From Viridothelium virens (lineage: Eukaryota; Ascomycota; Dothideomycetes; Trypetheliales; Trypetheliaceae): DNA of 64,000 bases. A model generated the notes under the pieces. That model worked only from the letters and a program-made list of their open reading frames with translations. It was not told where the DNA came from and made no database searches. Shown piece by piece: positions 22,469-34,074 of this stretch. Location of the stretch: NCBI GenBank assembly GCA_010094025.1, contig ML991793.1:1-64000 (forward strand), written 5' to 3'. Position numbers and translations under genes: made by a program. Each line of letters opens with the position of its first letter. The stretch's first letter is position 1.

Positions 22469-22831
22469 GGCGAGTAGAATTGCCCCAGTGGGTGCGTAGA
22501 GGGAGGTTAACGGAATTGCATTGGGATCGTGCAGGATTGGGAATTTGGTGTTTCAATTGGAGGTATCTGGCGTATTGGACAGAGCAAAGCATAAAATCAT
22601 AGCTCTGATCTGAGCCGCGGGGGTTTGCCGGACATATGCCGGCATTCGGCAGCGGGGCCAATCATCGCACACGCGGATTTCGCACATCGAGAGGAAGGAC
22701 GCCACAACATCGCTCGTCACTATAACCTCCATCTCCATTGACGCCGCCCATAGTCTATGTAAGTGGTTCCCACTTGTTTCGCTCTGCAAGTCACCGCGCC
22801 TCACGATTTCTAACATCAGATTTTCAGCATC
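22469..22831. promoter_or_regulatory. Shared divergent promoter, with probable 5'-UTR intron of S23
   Basis: The only intergenic space between the two divergent start codons. Within it, 22759-22827 looks like a spliced leader intron: GTAAGT donor, TTCTAAC branch and TTTTCAG acceptor 4 nt before the S23 ATG. Leader introns are common in fungal ribosomal protein genes. No specific factor-binding motif was identified. Confidence 0.6.
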
Positions 22832-23398
22832 ATGGGTAAAGGAAAGCCGCGTGGTCTCAACGCAGCCCGCAAACTACGAAACCATCGTCGTGAGGGTCGA
22901 TGGGCCGATTTGTCCTACAAGAAGCGTCTTCTCGGTACGGCATATAAGTCGTCGCCCTTTGGAGGATCTTCCCACGCCAAGGGAATTGTGTTGGAAAAGG
23001 TTGGCGTCGAAGCCAAGCAGCCAAATAGTGCCATTCGGAAGTGCGTGAGGGTGCAATTAATCAAGAATGGAAAGAAGGTTACTGCTTTCGGTACGTGAAT
23101 GCTCTAAGACTGTCGGATGAACCCATACCAAACTATCCTTGGTGGAAAGATGAGAAGCGTGAATTGGCATCGAGTGATGCTAAGCTGAGGTGATTCGGCT
23201 AACACTGTCCTTCATCTAGTCCCCAACGACGGTTGTCTTAACTTCGTAGACGAAAACGACGAAGTTCTCCTCGCCGGTTTTGGACGAAAGGGCAAGGCTA
23301 AAGGTGATATTCCCGGTGTGCGGTTCAAGGTTGTGAAGGTGTCTGGTGTCGGTCTCTCAGCGCTCTGGAAGGAGAAGAAGGAGAAGCCAAGGTCATAG
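22832..23398 (+). CDS. rps23: 40S ribosomal protein S23 (uS12 family)
   Basis: A 145-residue protein of the small-subunit decoding centre, matching the standard eukaryotic length. Exons 22832-23090 and 23220-23398 join over a 129-nt intron (GTACGT donor, CTAACACTG branch, CATCTAG acceptor), completing a Val codon. Key blocks: [40 protein letters not shown] (with the loop whose proline is hydroxylated in eukaryotes in VPNDGCLNF) and the C-terminal KEKKEKPRS. Start and stop are unambiguous. Confidence 0.99.
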
Positions 23399-24358
23399 AC
23401 TGTCAATACTTTGTCCACGGAGTTGCTGGTTCTCTTTGCTGTGATGAAGGCCGTGGAGGGGAGCCAAGGCCTTTGCATATCTGCATCAGCTTAGGGCATG
23501 TTATGTAGTCAATGACAATATTTCAGGCTTCAATCATCGGTGTATCGACTCCCAGGGCCGAGAGGCGATCCCGGCAATACGACTCTCGTACACGAAGCTT
23601 GTAACTCAGAGCAGGCTAGACACAAGTGCTACAGATGCGAGGGATGTAGAGACCATGTGGAGGCTTTTATATTCAGCTCGTTTGTGTCGAAACTAGCGGA
23701 CAGTGGCGGTCGCAGGTTGTATTTAGGCTCTTATGATGGGAACAAATGTGATTCACATAAAGAATGGTCTACTTCATTGATGATATTTCAGGTTTCCGAG
23801 AGCTACCAATGCCTAGCTACCGATCTCGTAATGATTCCAAAAAATTTCCACGCCTTTGCGTCTCTCAATTGTGCACCCAATCTGGTTCTCGCTCGATGTT
23901 ATATGCTCCACTGCATCGGGAAGGATAAGGGAAGAAATTCATAATCAACCAGATAAAGCAGCTCGTAAATTAGTGCGATATTAGAAGCCCGTATGACTTA
24001 GAGAAAGACGATCCAGCACAGGAACGCGTCATTGGGAAAGACAAGTAAACATATTCATAATAATGTACAGGAGTGTCGTACGCGTAGAATGTACAAAGCT
24101 GGTATGCTCCATCAGAAGAGGATTGGCACGAGACATCGTCGGGAAAAGAACAGTTCTCGATGTTGGAGAGGTAAGGACATGCCAAAAGATATTGGATGAG
24201 GATAGAAACCTCCAAAAAGGACGACTGAAGAAAACTAAAAGAAAATATATTCCGATATGCATGCCCCGTAGGACAGTGGCTCCTAACTCTTTGGAACGCC
24301 GTAGAACGCTAGACGACACAATAAAACAAAAGTGAAATGATTTAAAAGATGGTCAGCC
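23399..24358. other. Convergent intergenic region
   Basis: About 960 bp between the S23 gene and the membrane protein gene, whose 3' ends face each other. It is AT-rich in parts and should carry both 3' UTRs. The open frames at 23540-23944 and 23970-24335 show no recognisable protein. Confidence 0.5.
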
Positions 24359-25619
24359 TTAGAAATTCTGTGCTATTCCCGAGTTGCCAGGAGGCGGCCG
24401 TATACTTGGATTTTCTATCCTTGTGTTCCTCCTCGCAGCAACATCACGCACGACAGGTTCGCCTCCCATTGCCTGTCCGACACCATAGGAGCCACCGTAG
24501 GAGCCATCGCCATATGGACCGTGACTATACGGATTTTCATTGGGGTAATAATCTTGCGGTGACGTACCAGGCATAGGTCCGCCATCACTCGTGCTTGAAC
24601 GTGCAGCACCGGAATATGACGACGATGCATTTGATGGACCTCGTCGGACGTCACCTTTACCGGCTCCAGCAACGGGCGCTCCACCAGCTGCACCCAGTTG
24701 GCCCAGATTGTCCGAATCCTGAGTTTCACGGCGGCTATTCACAAGCGGGTCGCCAGAGTGCCCGTCTGAGCCACCAGCAACACCACCACCACCAGGGGAG
24801 CCAGGATTATGATATGAGCCGCCCGGATTGCTTCCAGTATCTGAGATGCCACCCATACCACCAGATAGAGTAGTCGAAGCTTTCCTTGTAGTCGATCCAG
24901 CAGCGGTGGAATTGCCCCAGCCTCGATACCCACTATTGTCTTCAGCCATTTCTGGGGACTCGCTAGCCACAGCGGGAAGAGTGGGATCGTTGTTTGGGTT
25001 GAATCCATACTCTTCGACCTCTTTCCGACGCGCTTCTTCCGCGGTCTTCTTCTGCTTCCTCTTCTTCCACAGTAGGATACCTGCCAGAACGAGGAGAGCT
25101 ACAACGGCGACTGGTACTACGACAGCAACAGCGACGGTGCCACCCTTTGACAAGCCACTACTAGACGAAGACGAGCTAGTTCCGTTGTTTTGTAACGTAG
25201 CGCCGCCTGATGTCGTTGAAGACGCCGCCGCCAAACTAGCTGAGCTGGATGGTGTAGAGGCAGGTGGAGATGTGGTGGCCGGGCCAGTGGTAGTAACGAC
25301 AACAACGGTGGTTCCTCCAGTTGCACCTGAGCTGCTTTGGCCGGTAGTGATAATGGATGTGACGATATTGGTAGTTCGAGACGGAGAGGGTGCGGTTGTC
25401 GACGAGGTTACCAGGCTAGTTGAGCTGGGAGAGGCAGCGCTGGTAGATGAGACCGAGCTGGCTGATGTAGAATCGGATGATGAAATTGCTGTGGTGTCGA
25501 TGGATGAAGTACTTTCCCCAGTCGCGGGAACTGAAGATGGAGACCTGGTTAGAGATACGATTCGAGAAGTGAAAGGGATAGAGAGCGGTGGCAGACTCAC
25601 CTGTCGAGTTGGACGACAT
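24359..25619 (-). CDS. Ser/Thr-rich single-pass membrane protein (Mid2/WSC-like sensor architecture)
   Basis: Rebuilt as exon 25619-25601 (19 nt, starting ATG TCG TCC) and exon 25530-24359, joined over a 70-nt intron (GTGAGT donor, CTAAC branch, CTTCAG acceptor); 396 residues. Residues 1-135 are a mucin-like Ser/Thr/Pro-rich stretch, probably O-mannosylated outside the cell. One TM helix (about 137-161, AVAVVVPVAVVALLVLAGIL) is followed by the basic stop WKKRKQKK and a Gly/Ser/Pro-rich cytoplasmic tail. This layout is that of fungal cell-wall stress sensors, but no WSC cysteine domain or signal peptide is present, so the TM helix may act as a reverse signal anchor. Apparent upstream coding in the same frame starts at a non-ATG codon and lies in the intron. 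Function is inferred from architecture only. Confidence 0.75.
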
Positions 25620-28436
25620 GACGATCTATGTGAGAGGAGCAAAAGCTATTAAGGAAGGGTACTTATGGCGCGAGGCCAAATCAATTGGTCGCGCAGAAAG
25701 GAGAGTACAGCGGATCGGAGCCTAGTACTGAGCGGCTACTGGCATGGGTCGAGTGTCGATGGTCGCGATGTCAAACAAGAAGTCGAATGTCAGTCGGTGA
25801 CGGAAGGGTGGTATGTTGTATGTGATGAGAGTCCTCCGTGAAATCGAAGGAATAGCCAAGGTGGACGACAGTGTTGTTGGAGGAGATCTTGGACGGATTG
25901 GCTTTGGGGCGCCGAACAAAGGGGATCGGTAGGGTTGGGAGCGGGAACCTTGGATCGCCTGGTTGGCTAAGGGGGGAACTATTGACAAAACTGGAGCCCC
26001 TTCGGCGTGTTTCACGCTCTCAGGACGCTCGTCCGCTGGCAACTTCGCGCCAATCCTGGCTCTGACGCGATCGATGCTGCCGCTATGCCGACTGTTGGTC
26101 TGAGTGCAGCCGGTATGACGACGTTCAATCACGGCAGCCTGGGGGAGCTGGGGACTTGGGGACTTGGGATCGTGGATCGTAAATCGTGCTCATCAATGCT
26201 GCTGCTTCTTCCACCACAATGCAAGACAAAGCTCGTCGCGAAACCGAAGATTGCGGCAGGCCCAGCTGAATAAAAACCTGATTATTGTCGAGCGCACGCC
26301 ACTCAGGTGATGCTAAGAGATGGCCCCGCACGGGGTCGTCGCAATAATGATGATTAGCCTGCGTGTCGCTTGCCGCTCCCAGATGGGACCATGGCGCGAA
26401 ATCGCTCTCCCTCGCCCAATCTTCTCAACCGAAACACGAAAAAGTCAGCCCGCTTGACGACGCTCTGCCTCTTCGGGGCTACTTCAGGCGGCTCTTGCCT
26501 CAATCCGGCGGTATTCTGTTTCTGTCCCATGCCGCTCGATTTTTAATTAAACTCTACTTTGTCCTGCTCATCCGACATTAGCCCAAGAGAACTGCTTGAC
26601 TCCCGCTACACCGGCACACATGTGACGATCAATTTCGTCGATATTAACTGAAAAGCTCGCAACTGGACGCAGACAACTGTCCCAGCATTGCGTGGATACT
26701 TTTCAAACTTCACTCCCTTACGTCGTCACCAGTGCGGTGAAGACGACGCTGACTGTGCTTCGACGACCGCCACATGCATTAAAGTACGGAGTTACGAGAT
26801 GTTGTGCTATACAAGGTTGCATAGTCCGAGTTCGTCTCGTACCTACTAACTCATGACTTTTTCGCGCTCGCCTTCTCGGCAGTGAAATTACGAGCTCGTG
26901 AAGCCTCTCAACCTTTGCCACTGCAATAACTGATGACGTCGGTACGAGCTGACTCAACGCTGTGCATCCCGAAGCTGAAGGGAAAGATCCTGTTGGACTT
27001 CCTACGGGAAGAGCCGCACCACTTAGAATTCTGTCGGTATTATCACACGTTTACGTCAAAAAAAAGTCCAAGAATGCCAGAGTGCCTTTTTCAAGCACTA
27101 CTAAATGCTTTGTTCAATGTATTCATTTGCTGATTCAAGGGCCGACCGATTCTTGGTCTTGTTATCATTCTTCCACTGCTCAACTCGTTACCCATTCCGA
27201 GTATGAGTTCAATCACGTCTAGAAATCCAACATTACCAGCCAAGCCCCTGCCTCATAGGGCTGCTCTCTTGCTTCATGTTAAGAACAGGTCTAGTAAAGA
27301 ATCCTGCAAATACATACGTGATCTGGCACAGCCGCTCACCGGGCCTGGTCATCCTATAGGGCTTTCCTCCAAACGTAACGTGAAGACACTCCTGCCAGAC
27401 CGACAAGAAAGCACCTGTTGTGTGTACTGAACTCTGCAGATAGTTACGATAGACTTCCCTTTCGGCGCTGTTCGGCTATCTATTCAACCTCACGCATTTG
27501 AACAACATCAAGGAGTTAGTATTGATGGCCCAAAGCAATCAAAGAGTGATTTGCGGGCACGGTAATCAGAAGTCTTCTAAGCTGAACTATATTTTGACCG
27601 AGTATCTGAGCTAATAAAAAACCGCAGATGGGGAGTTGAAAATGCTGGTATCATACAGTCATACGAAAAAATTGTCCGCTCGCTGGCCCAGGAAAATTGC
27701 TGGGGGTCGCCCGGACACTTTTGTCCTCGTACTCTACCTCACTACAAACAGTCAGGCTATTTGGCGAACCATCTTGTTCATCTAGGATTGTTTATACCGA
27801 GCCATTTGTCTTGTGGTACACAGCATTGTTTCCGGAAATCAATCCGGCTCGCGGGAAAGCCTCTTTGTCACCTTATTCGACAAGCCAATGTTCATGCAAA
27901 CACAGGATGGGAAAATTATTCACAACCTCGAAGCTTATTGTTACGGTTTACTCCGACGAAGTATGTACATAATTTGGCTGGTCTATCATTTTCAGTCCTG
28001 CTCTGTTACTAAGAGCCTTTCTTGCATTTACCACTCAGGGCGGCCGCCATGTCTACTCAGGAACGACCCGACTTTAAGTTGAACAACTTGATATCTTGAC
28101 TTGTGCGAACCTTTTTTTTCTTTTTAGGAGGCCGACAATCATACTGCACAGCCTTGGCTGTTCCAACACCATTTGAAAGACCATTCAACGAGACTGATGG
28201 CTTTTATCTGTCCAAGATCTTGTTCGGATCATTAGTAATTCGGCATCGATAGGTATTGAAGAATGACGCCCTCGTTTCTAACTCCCTCAAGGCTTTGAAA
28301 TTTACCCCTCATTTTGACACTTCGGTCATACGTCATTATGGCTGTTGTCAATCTCAAGAATAGAAAAGCTTCCCCTTTGCTTGAAGTTTGTTACGTTGTA
28401 CCTGCTCTTATCCTGTGAAGTTGCTCTGATCGCAAA
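25620..28436. other. Long divergent intergenic region with one transposon end
   Basis: About 2.8 kb between two divergently transcribed genes. Open frames are short and unrelated to any family I know. The only recognisable content is an 80-bp transposon-end-like repeat at 27654-27733, listed separately. Confidence 0.5.
27654..27733. mobile_element. Solitary DNA-transposon terminal sequence, copy 1
   Basis: Begins TACAGTCATACGAAAAAA-like and runs for about 80 bp through TTGCTGGGGGTCGCCCGGAC. It matches the sequence at 63680-63760 base for base over most of its length. A TA dinucleotide at the outer edge fits a Tc1/mariner-type insertion. No matching inverted end was found in the window, and the DNA after 27733 is unlike that after copy 2, so this is probably a truncated or eroded element. 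Confidence 0.6.
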
Positions 28437-30807
28437 ATGACCTTTCTTGAACTTCAAGGCTACCATGCCTTTGTTACAGGTGCAGCAGGTAAGACGATTC
28501 TTCACCAACTATCCCATCATTTACATCTAACGTACTTTGCAGGAGGCATAGGCCAAGCCATTGTCACCGAACTCCTTGGTAACCTGCCCACCAGCGCCAC
28601 TTATTAAGCTTCATACCACACTAATCCACTTTACTCCCAGCCCAAGGCTGCAAAGTCACCGCCCACGACCTCCGTCCGCTTTCCCAGCCTCAATCTTCTT
28701 CCCTCCTCTCCCTCCAAGGCGACATTTCCTCCGAGTCCTCCATCTCCTCCAGCATCGCCCACGCCCGCGCCCACTTCGGCCCCATCCACATCCTCTGCGC
28801 CAACGCCGGCGTCACCGACGAGTCGCACGCATACCCGATCTGGGAGCTGCCCGTCGAGCTCTGGGAGAAGACGAACGGCGTCAATCAGCGCGGCACCTTC
28901 CTCACCATCAAGCACTTCCTGCGCAGTGCCGCGGAATCGCAGGCTTCTGCTGCGCAAGGGGAGGAGGAGCAGCAGCAACAGCAGCAGCAGCTGCCGAACC
29001 TTGCGATCGTGGTGACGGGGAGCGAGTGTGGGAAGTTTGGGCAGGCTGGGCATGCTGAGTATGCGACGGGGAAGGCGGGCTTGCAGTATGGATTGGTGAG
29101 GGGGGTGAAGAATGAGATTGTGAGATTGAATAAGAAGGCTCGGATCAATGCGGTGGCACCGGGGTGGGTGGATACGGGGTTGATCGCGGGGAGATTGGAT
29201 GATGCAGGAGAGATGTGGAGGGAGGCGCAGGCGACGTAGGTGGAGTGTGATTTCTTACTTTGTTGAATTCGGAGGACTAAGCCGGAGAAGGCAGCATGCT
29301 GACTTCTTCTTTAGGGTACCGCTGAGGAAGATTGCGAAGCCTGAGGATGTAGCGAAGACGGTCGCCTTTTTGGCTTCACATGAAGCGGCGGGACATATTT
29401 CGGGGGAATGCTTCAGCGTCGACGGGGGAATGGAGGGAAGGGTTGTCTGGACGCAGGAAGAGATGGCGGAAGACAACGCCAAGCAAAGCAGGTCATCCTG
29501 GGAGGTGGTATCGCCCTCAGAAATGTCCATTCCTCAGCAGTTGTCCACGAAACCCCATCCGATCAAAATCGCTCTTTCCGTAGATTTTGATGCCGTGTCT
29601 GGTTGGCTTGGTACTGGTAAAACTCCAGAAAATAATCTAGCTGACTACAGTGCCGGATTTTTCTCTGCGAGAGTTGGCGTTCCGAGATTGCTCAGGTTGC
29701 TGAAGAAATTAAATATAGCGAAGAAGGTCACCTGGGCAATCCCTGGCCATTCCATGGAATCTTTTCCAAAAGAGACCAGAGATATTATCGAGTCAGGATG
29801 TGAGATAGCACTACATGGATACTCACATGAGGTACGAAAAGTTCGACAAGCAGCATGCTTCACTGCACACCAAACAATACATACCTTACCGCGGTCGAGG
29901 AGTTCCTCAACCGGTAATGAATGCAACGTTATTTCAATTTTACTGTTATGACCATGTTGGCCCACGTTAAGGCGGCGTTAACATGACCCAACATGGTCAT
30001 AACAGCAAAATCAAGGTAACATTATATTTATTACCAGTTGAAAACCCCTCTCCGCGGTAAGGTAAGTTCGAGGAAGTATGACTAACCAGGAAAACGACAG
30101 GGTGCATACCAAATGACGGAAGAGCAAGAAAGCGATGTCCTCGAGAAGTGTATTGAACTTGCAAAATCTTTGACAGGCAAAAAACCTCGCGGATATCGGG
30201 CACCATTGTATCAATTACGCGAGAACACCATTAATCTTTTGCAGAAGCATGGCTTCCTATATGGTGAGAACCAATTCGTCGAGAACTTATACGCAACTCA
30301 ATCTAATGATAAGAAGATTCGTCCTTGACCCACCACGACAGCACCCCCTACTACCTGCCTCAGAACCCATTGCCAATCCAGCCCATAAACTTCGGACCCA
30401 AGGCCAAGGCAGCAGACTGGATGCATCCCTTGCCAAAAGAGACTGAGGAGCCCACGTCAACTTTGGTCGAAATACCAGGAAACTGGTATGCGGAGGATGC
30501 AACGCCATTGCAGTATTACCCGCACACGGCAAACTCGCACGGTTACGTCGATGTGAGAGTCATTGAGCAGATGTGGAAGGATCGGTTTTTATGGCTCCGA
30601 TCTGAGGCAGAGGACCGGAAAGGAGAGTTGATCTGCTTCCCTCTGATTTTGCACCCTGACACAAGCGGCATGGCACATATTATTGGAATGGTCGAGAGGT
30701 TTCTACGATGGCTACAGGGATTCGGTACGGAGGTCGAGTTCTGCACGTATGCCGAGATCGCCGAACAGTGGATTGCCATCGATGGTAAATCCCGAAAAGA
30801 AACATGA
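28437..30807 (+). CDS. Fusion of a short-chain dehydrogenase and a NodB-fold (cyclic imidase/PgdA-like) hydrolase
   Basis: Six exons (28437-28488, 28543-28578, 28641-29235, 29315-29831, 30101-30263, 30317-30807) give one frame of 617 residues. Residues 1-285 are an SDR oxidoreductase: TGAAGGIG at 14-21, CANAGV, and catalytic Tyr170/Lys174 (EYATGK), with a Gln run before the catalytic strand. It ends in the usual SVDGGMEGR without a stop and passes through a linker of about 20 residues into a NodB-homology hydrolase starting near Met298: Asp318/Asp320 (SVDFDAVSGWLG), His395/His399 (HGYSHE), GYRAPLY and LILHPDTSGM. The hydrolase resembles Helicobacter PgdA and Pseudomonas cyclic imidase more than secreted chitin deacetylases; no signal peptide is present, so it is probably cytosolic. 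Alternatively translation might start again at ATG 29523, giving a 320-residue hydrolase alone. The fourth intron (29832-30100) carries a small transposon. Confidence 0.85.
29884..30062. mobile_element. MITE copy 1, inside an intron of the fusion gene
   Basis: A 179-bp foldback element bounded by TA on both sides (29882-29883 and 30063-30064). The left end CCTTACCGCGG is mirrored by CCGCGGTAAGG at the right, and the two arms stay complementary for about 85 bp each, meeting around TTATGACCATGTTGG. It has no coding capacity. TA flanks suggest mobilisation by a Tc1/mariner-type transposase. It lengthens the host intron from about 88 to 269 nt; the branch (GACTAACCAGG) and acceptor lie outside it. 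Confidence 0.88.
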
Positions 30808-33234
30808 GTCTCGGAGTACAGGAAAGCAGTAGGTCCTCCATGTGCCATTTATTGACCGAGGCAAGCGCTGCTTGCAGTTCAGGCTCGTAAATGAGGCGAA
30901 GCTGAAGGACAAAAACAAATCTTCGGACGGCTTATAAAAGTAAAAAGTCATGAAGAGCCACACGTATCCTACAGCCGCCTTCCTCCAACATACAGTCCAG
31001 GAGATTTCCAATAAGATTCTGAAATGACACTGGTGACACTTACCTTGAATCTCGGTGAAGTGTCGCCGCACTGTTGTGATAACATGTGCCAGCTTTCCTG
31101 TCTTTGAATCGCGAGAGATCGGGTCGGGTTGTGTGCATTGACTTGGTGAACTCTGTACAATTTGTTTCACATCGACGATCAACATCAGGTACGCCGGTGG
31201 CCATTTGACGTGACCATATCCAATCGCTTTGCGATACTGCGTTGCAAGTCCATTGATTCCTGTGGACACCAGTTCTCATCCAATCAAAGTACAGGGCATC
31301 GCGTCTAATAGTAGCAATGCTCAACAATTCATCAATTCACCAGATCGTCTCCCGACTATCCGTTGTGGAGAACAAACGCCGTTGTTGAGTCGCGGCTGCA
31401 TGTTCAACTTGCATTCCAGCGACCTAGAATGCCTGTACTGCTCGTTGAGTATCGTTAGCACATCGATGACCTTAATAGCTCAGAATTCAACCACTGATTT
31501 TCGCTGGCAGCGTGAAGGGATTTCGACTCTTCATTGGCTTCGTAGCGCTAGGGTGCATCTGACGCTGAGTCACTCCCTGAAATCCGATTGACTGGACTGA
31601 GACGCCAGCTGGTCGCCACATCCACACACACATATTCGGAAAGCGACAATAGAAGAGAATCATAGGAAGGAGCCACATTCCTAACCGCCTATGCAACCTC
31701 AACTCTACCTATGGACCCCAGATTTGTAAAGAATCGATAAGTTGCCTATCAGAAATCTTGCTGTGCCGCCTGACTGCAGCGGGTGGATCCCGTCTCGTTG
31801 CAGATCGGAGATGCGGGGAAAACAAATTCTGTTGAAAGTCCGAGATTTTTCGCGTGCCAAACGCACATCTGACAGAAGATCAAAAACTATGTGAAATGTA
31901 ATCACCGGGAATGTTGGTTATTGACTTTAACTCAATGTTGGGAAGAGAGACAAGATCCACACCATCAACCTGAACGAGGAACGCGTGCGACGTCCAAACT
32001 AGTCATGGCACGGGGAATCTAAAGGAACTCCGGAGGTTTCTTTTCCTTACCTAGTCGAGCCAAGCGTAGAGTTTGCCAGCCAAAGAGTGGCTGTCGGTAC
32101 ACCCTTGCCACCAGCGAAGCCTCGTGTTGGTCGTATGGGACGCGCACACTACAGGCAAGCAGCAAATCAAGAAGCATAATGACGGTGCTCAGGATTTTGT
32201 TGACCGACAAAGTGATCGAGCTCGCACCGCTCGGATTCCCACCTAATGCAAGGGGCAGGCAGTAAGCATAAACCAACCAACGAGCTCGCCCATTCCCTAA
32301 AAATGTTTTTTACTGGATCAAGCCACGACGGCTCCAGCTCGCTGCTGCGCCTACCACCCTACTGTGATCGAGTGCAGCACGCCCCGGATGGGCCCCTGAG
32401 AGAACGTGGAGAATTTTTGACGGCTGTACCTGAGCATCATCGCCAATCAGCGACCGCTCAGCCACCGGCCGGCAGACGACCTACCTACGTGAGGCAAGCC
32501 AGATGAAGATCCCTCGCGACGGCTTTGCATGAAACACGGTATAGGCTCAGAGCAGCTAGGTCAGCCGAAATTTCCGGAAAGGCCATGGTACGTAACCCTG
32601 ACGCCCGAAATGCGTCTCAATTCCGAGAATAAAAAACCACAAAGATACAAAGACGATAAGATTGGAGCAGCACAACATTCAAGATCTACAGTAAAGATGA
32701 GAAATGGATGGGGCAGATGGGGCGGACGGAGACAAGGAGATCGGAGCAGCCATAAAGCCCGGGGGTCAGACTGGAGACTTTGACCCACAAAGAGACCGGA
32801 GCCAGCCGACTCCAAGGAGGTGGAGACGGTGGTCGCGCTAAATGATGCTAACCCCTACAGGATAGAGATGACTGGGATGCTGAGTGTTATCCCTGTCAGA
32901 TGTTTGCTGCTTTTCGCGGACTGCACTCCTTGGCTCCTCTCTAGTGAGCCCCCTACAAATATCCCGCAGTCTACGCTCTCTGCTCATCTTCTTTCTCTAC
33001 GGACTTTCGTCTCGCAGCGCGTCCACGACATTCTTTTCATACCTACACACTCTTTTTGACGAGATCCAGTATCTCAAGCCCTTCATTCCAAGGCATTGCC
33101 TATCTCGGTCTTTACAGACTTCTCATTCTTTGCTCAGAATTGCTAGTCAATTCCCTTCAATTGAACATCCCTAGCTCTCAAGGAAAAATCGCAGTTCAAT
33201 CAATCTCTGATCAACGAATTTTACAAAAGTCAAA
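30808..33234. other. Intergenic region, nothing recognised
   Basis: About 2.4 kb with only short open frames on both strands and no domain signature. The right 300 bp are pyrimidine-rich and should form the promoter and leader of the secreted-protein gene. Confidence 0.5.
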
Positions 33235-34074
33235 ATGAAGTCTTCATTCATTGCTATCCCTGCCATCTTGGCAAACATTGCCGTTGCTGCTCCGGTTGAG
33301 AAGCGCAACGTCGTTTGGACGAGCGTCACCGTAGAAGACGTCGTTACTGTTGGTGTTACTACCACGGTCATGGTTGGCGCTTCTTCGACCAGCGCTTCCG
33401 CCGTCTCTGCTGCTGAGTTTCACCCAAGCGGTGGCTTGCCTCACTATTCTCCACCTGCACCTGCTACCACTGTGGCTGCTGCGAGCACCCCTGTTGCTCC
33501 TCCACCAGCCCCCACGTCGACCTCCAGCAGTTCTGTCTATATCCCACCACCTCCAGCTCCGACTACTTCTTCCTCATCTGCTCCATACGTTCCGCCTCCA
33601 CCTCCTGCCACTTCCAGCGCTGCACCTGCTCCTGCTCCCAGCGCGCCTTCTGGTGGCTCCGGGGCGGTAGCCAACTTTCCCGCTTCGGCTAATATCGAAG
33701 TCTTCAGTCCCCCAAAGACCTTCCCTGCCATCACCAGTGGTCCTGCCGCAAGTGGTACATCCTATACCGGTGATGCTACCTACTTCGCGACTGGCTCTGG
33801 GGCTTGTGGCTGGGACACCACGACGAACAACAACATTGTTGCTGTTGCTGAAAGCATGTTCGACCAATATGGCGACTCTGATCCCAACAACAACCCCATG
33901 TGTGGCAAATCTATCACCATCAATTACGGCGGAAAATCTTTCCCTGCTGTTGTCGTTGACCGTTGCACGGGCTGCGCTGATGGTGATCTCGACTACAGCC
34001 AGAACATGTTCGAGGCTATCATTGGCTCCACTAGCATCGGTCGCCAGACTGGTGTCTCTTGGAGCTTTGACTAA
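33235..34074 (+). CDS. Secreted double-psi-beta-barrel (expansin/RlpA-like) protein
   Basis: A 279-residue intronless protein. It begins with a signal peptide (MKSSFIAIPAILANIAVAA) and a probable Kex2 site (VEKR) before NVVWTSVTVEDVV. A Pro/Ser/Thr-rich linker with repeated PPPPAP blocks spans about residues 65-165. The C-terminal domain, from about 180, is a DPBB fold: GDATYFATGSGACGW, NPMCGKSITINYGG and VVVDRCTGCADGDLDYS, the last carrying the acidic motif of expansin-related barrels. Such proteins are extracellular and thought to loosen or bind wall polysaccharides, without proven hydrolysis. Fungal relatives are often expressed during development or host contact. The ATG at 33235 has an adenine-rich leader (AAAATG). 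Confidence 0.93.
   Translation: MKSSFIAIPAILANIAVAAPVEKRNVVWTSVTVEDVVTVGVTTTVMVGASSTSASAVSAAEFHPSGGLPHYSPPAPATTVAAASTPVAPPPAPTSTSSSSVYIPPPPAPTTSSSSAPYVPPPPPATSSAAPAPAPSAPSGGSGAVANFPASANIEVFSPPKTFPAITSGPAASGTSYTGDATYFATGSGACGWDTTTNNNIVAVAESMFDQYGDSDPNNNPMCGKSITINYGGKSFPAVVVDRCTGCADGDLDYSQNMFEAIIGSTSIGRQTGVSWSFD

Noticed and set aside
21359-22602. Several long plus-strand frames opposite the conserved hypothetical gene
   Set aside because: They are low-complexity Pro/Ser/Arg strings caused by the GC-rich codon positions of the minus-strand gene; the minus frame starts with ATG and has ordered C-terminal blocks.
28960-28995. The Gln-coding CAG/CAA repeat in the dehydrogenase as a separate repeat element
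   Set aside because: It is a short in-frame microsatellite within the coding region, noted under the gene.
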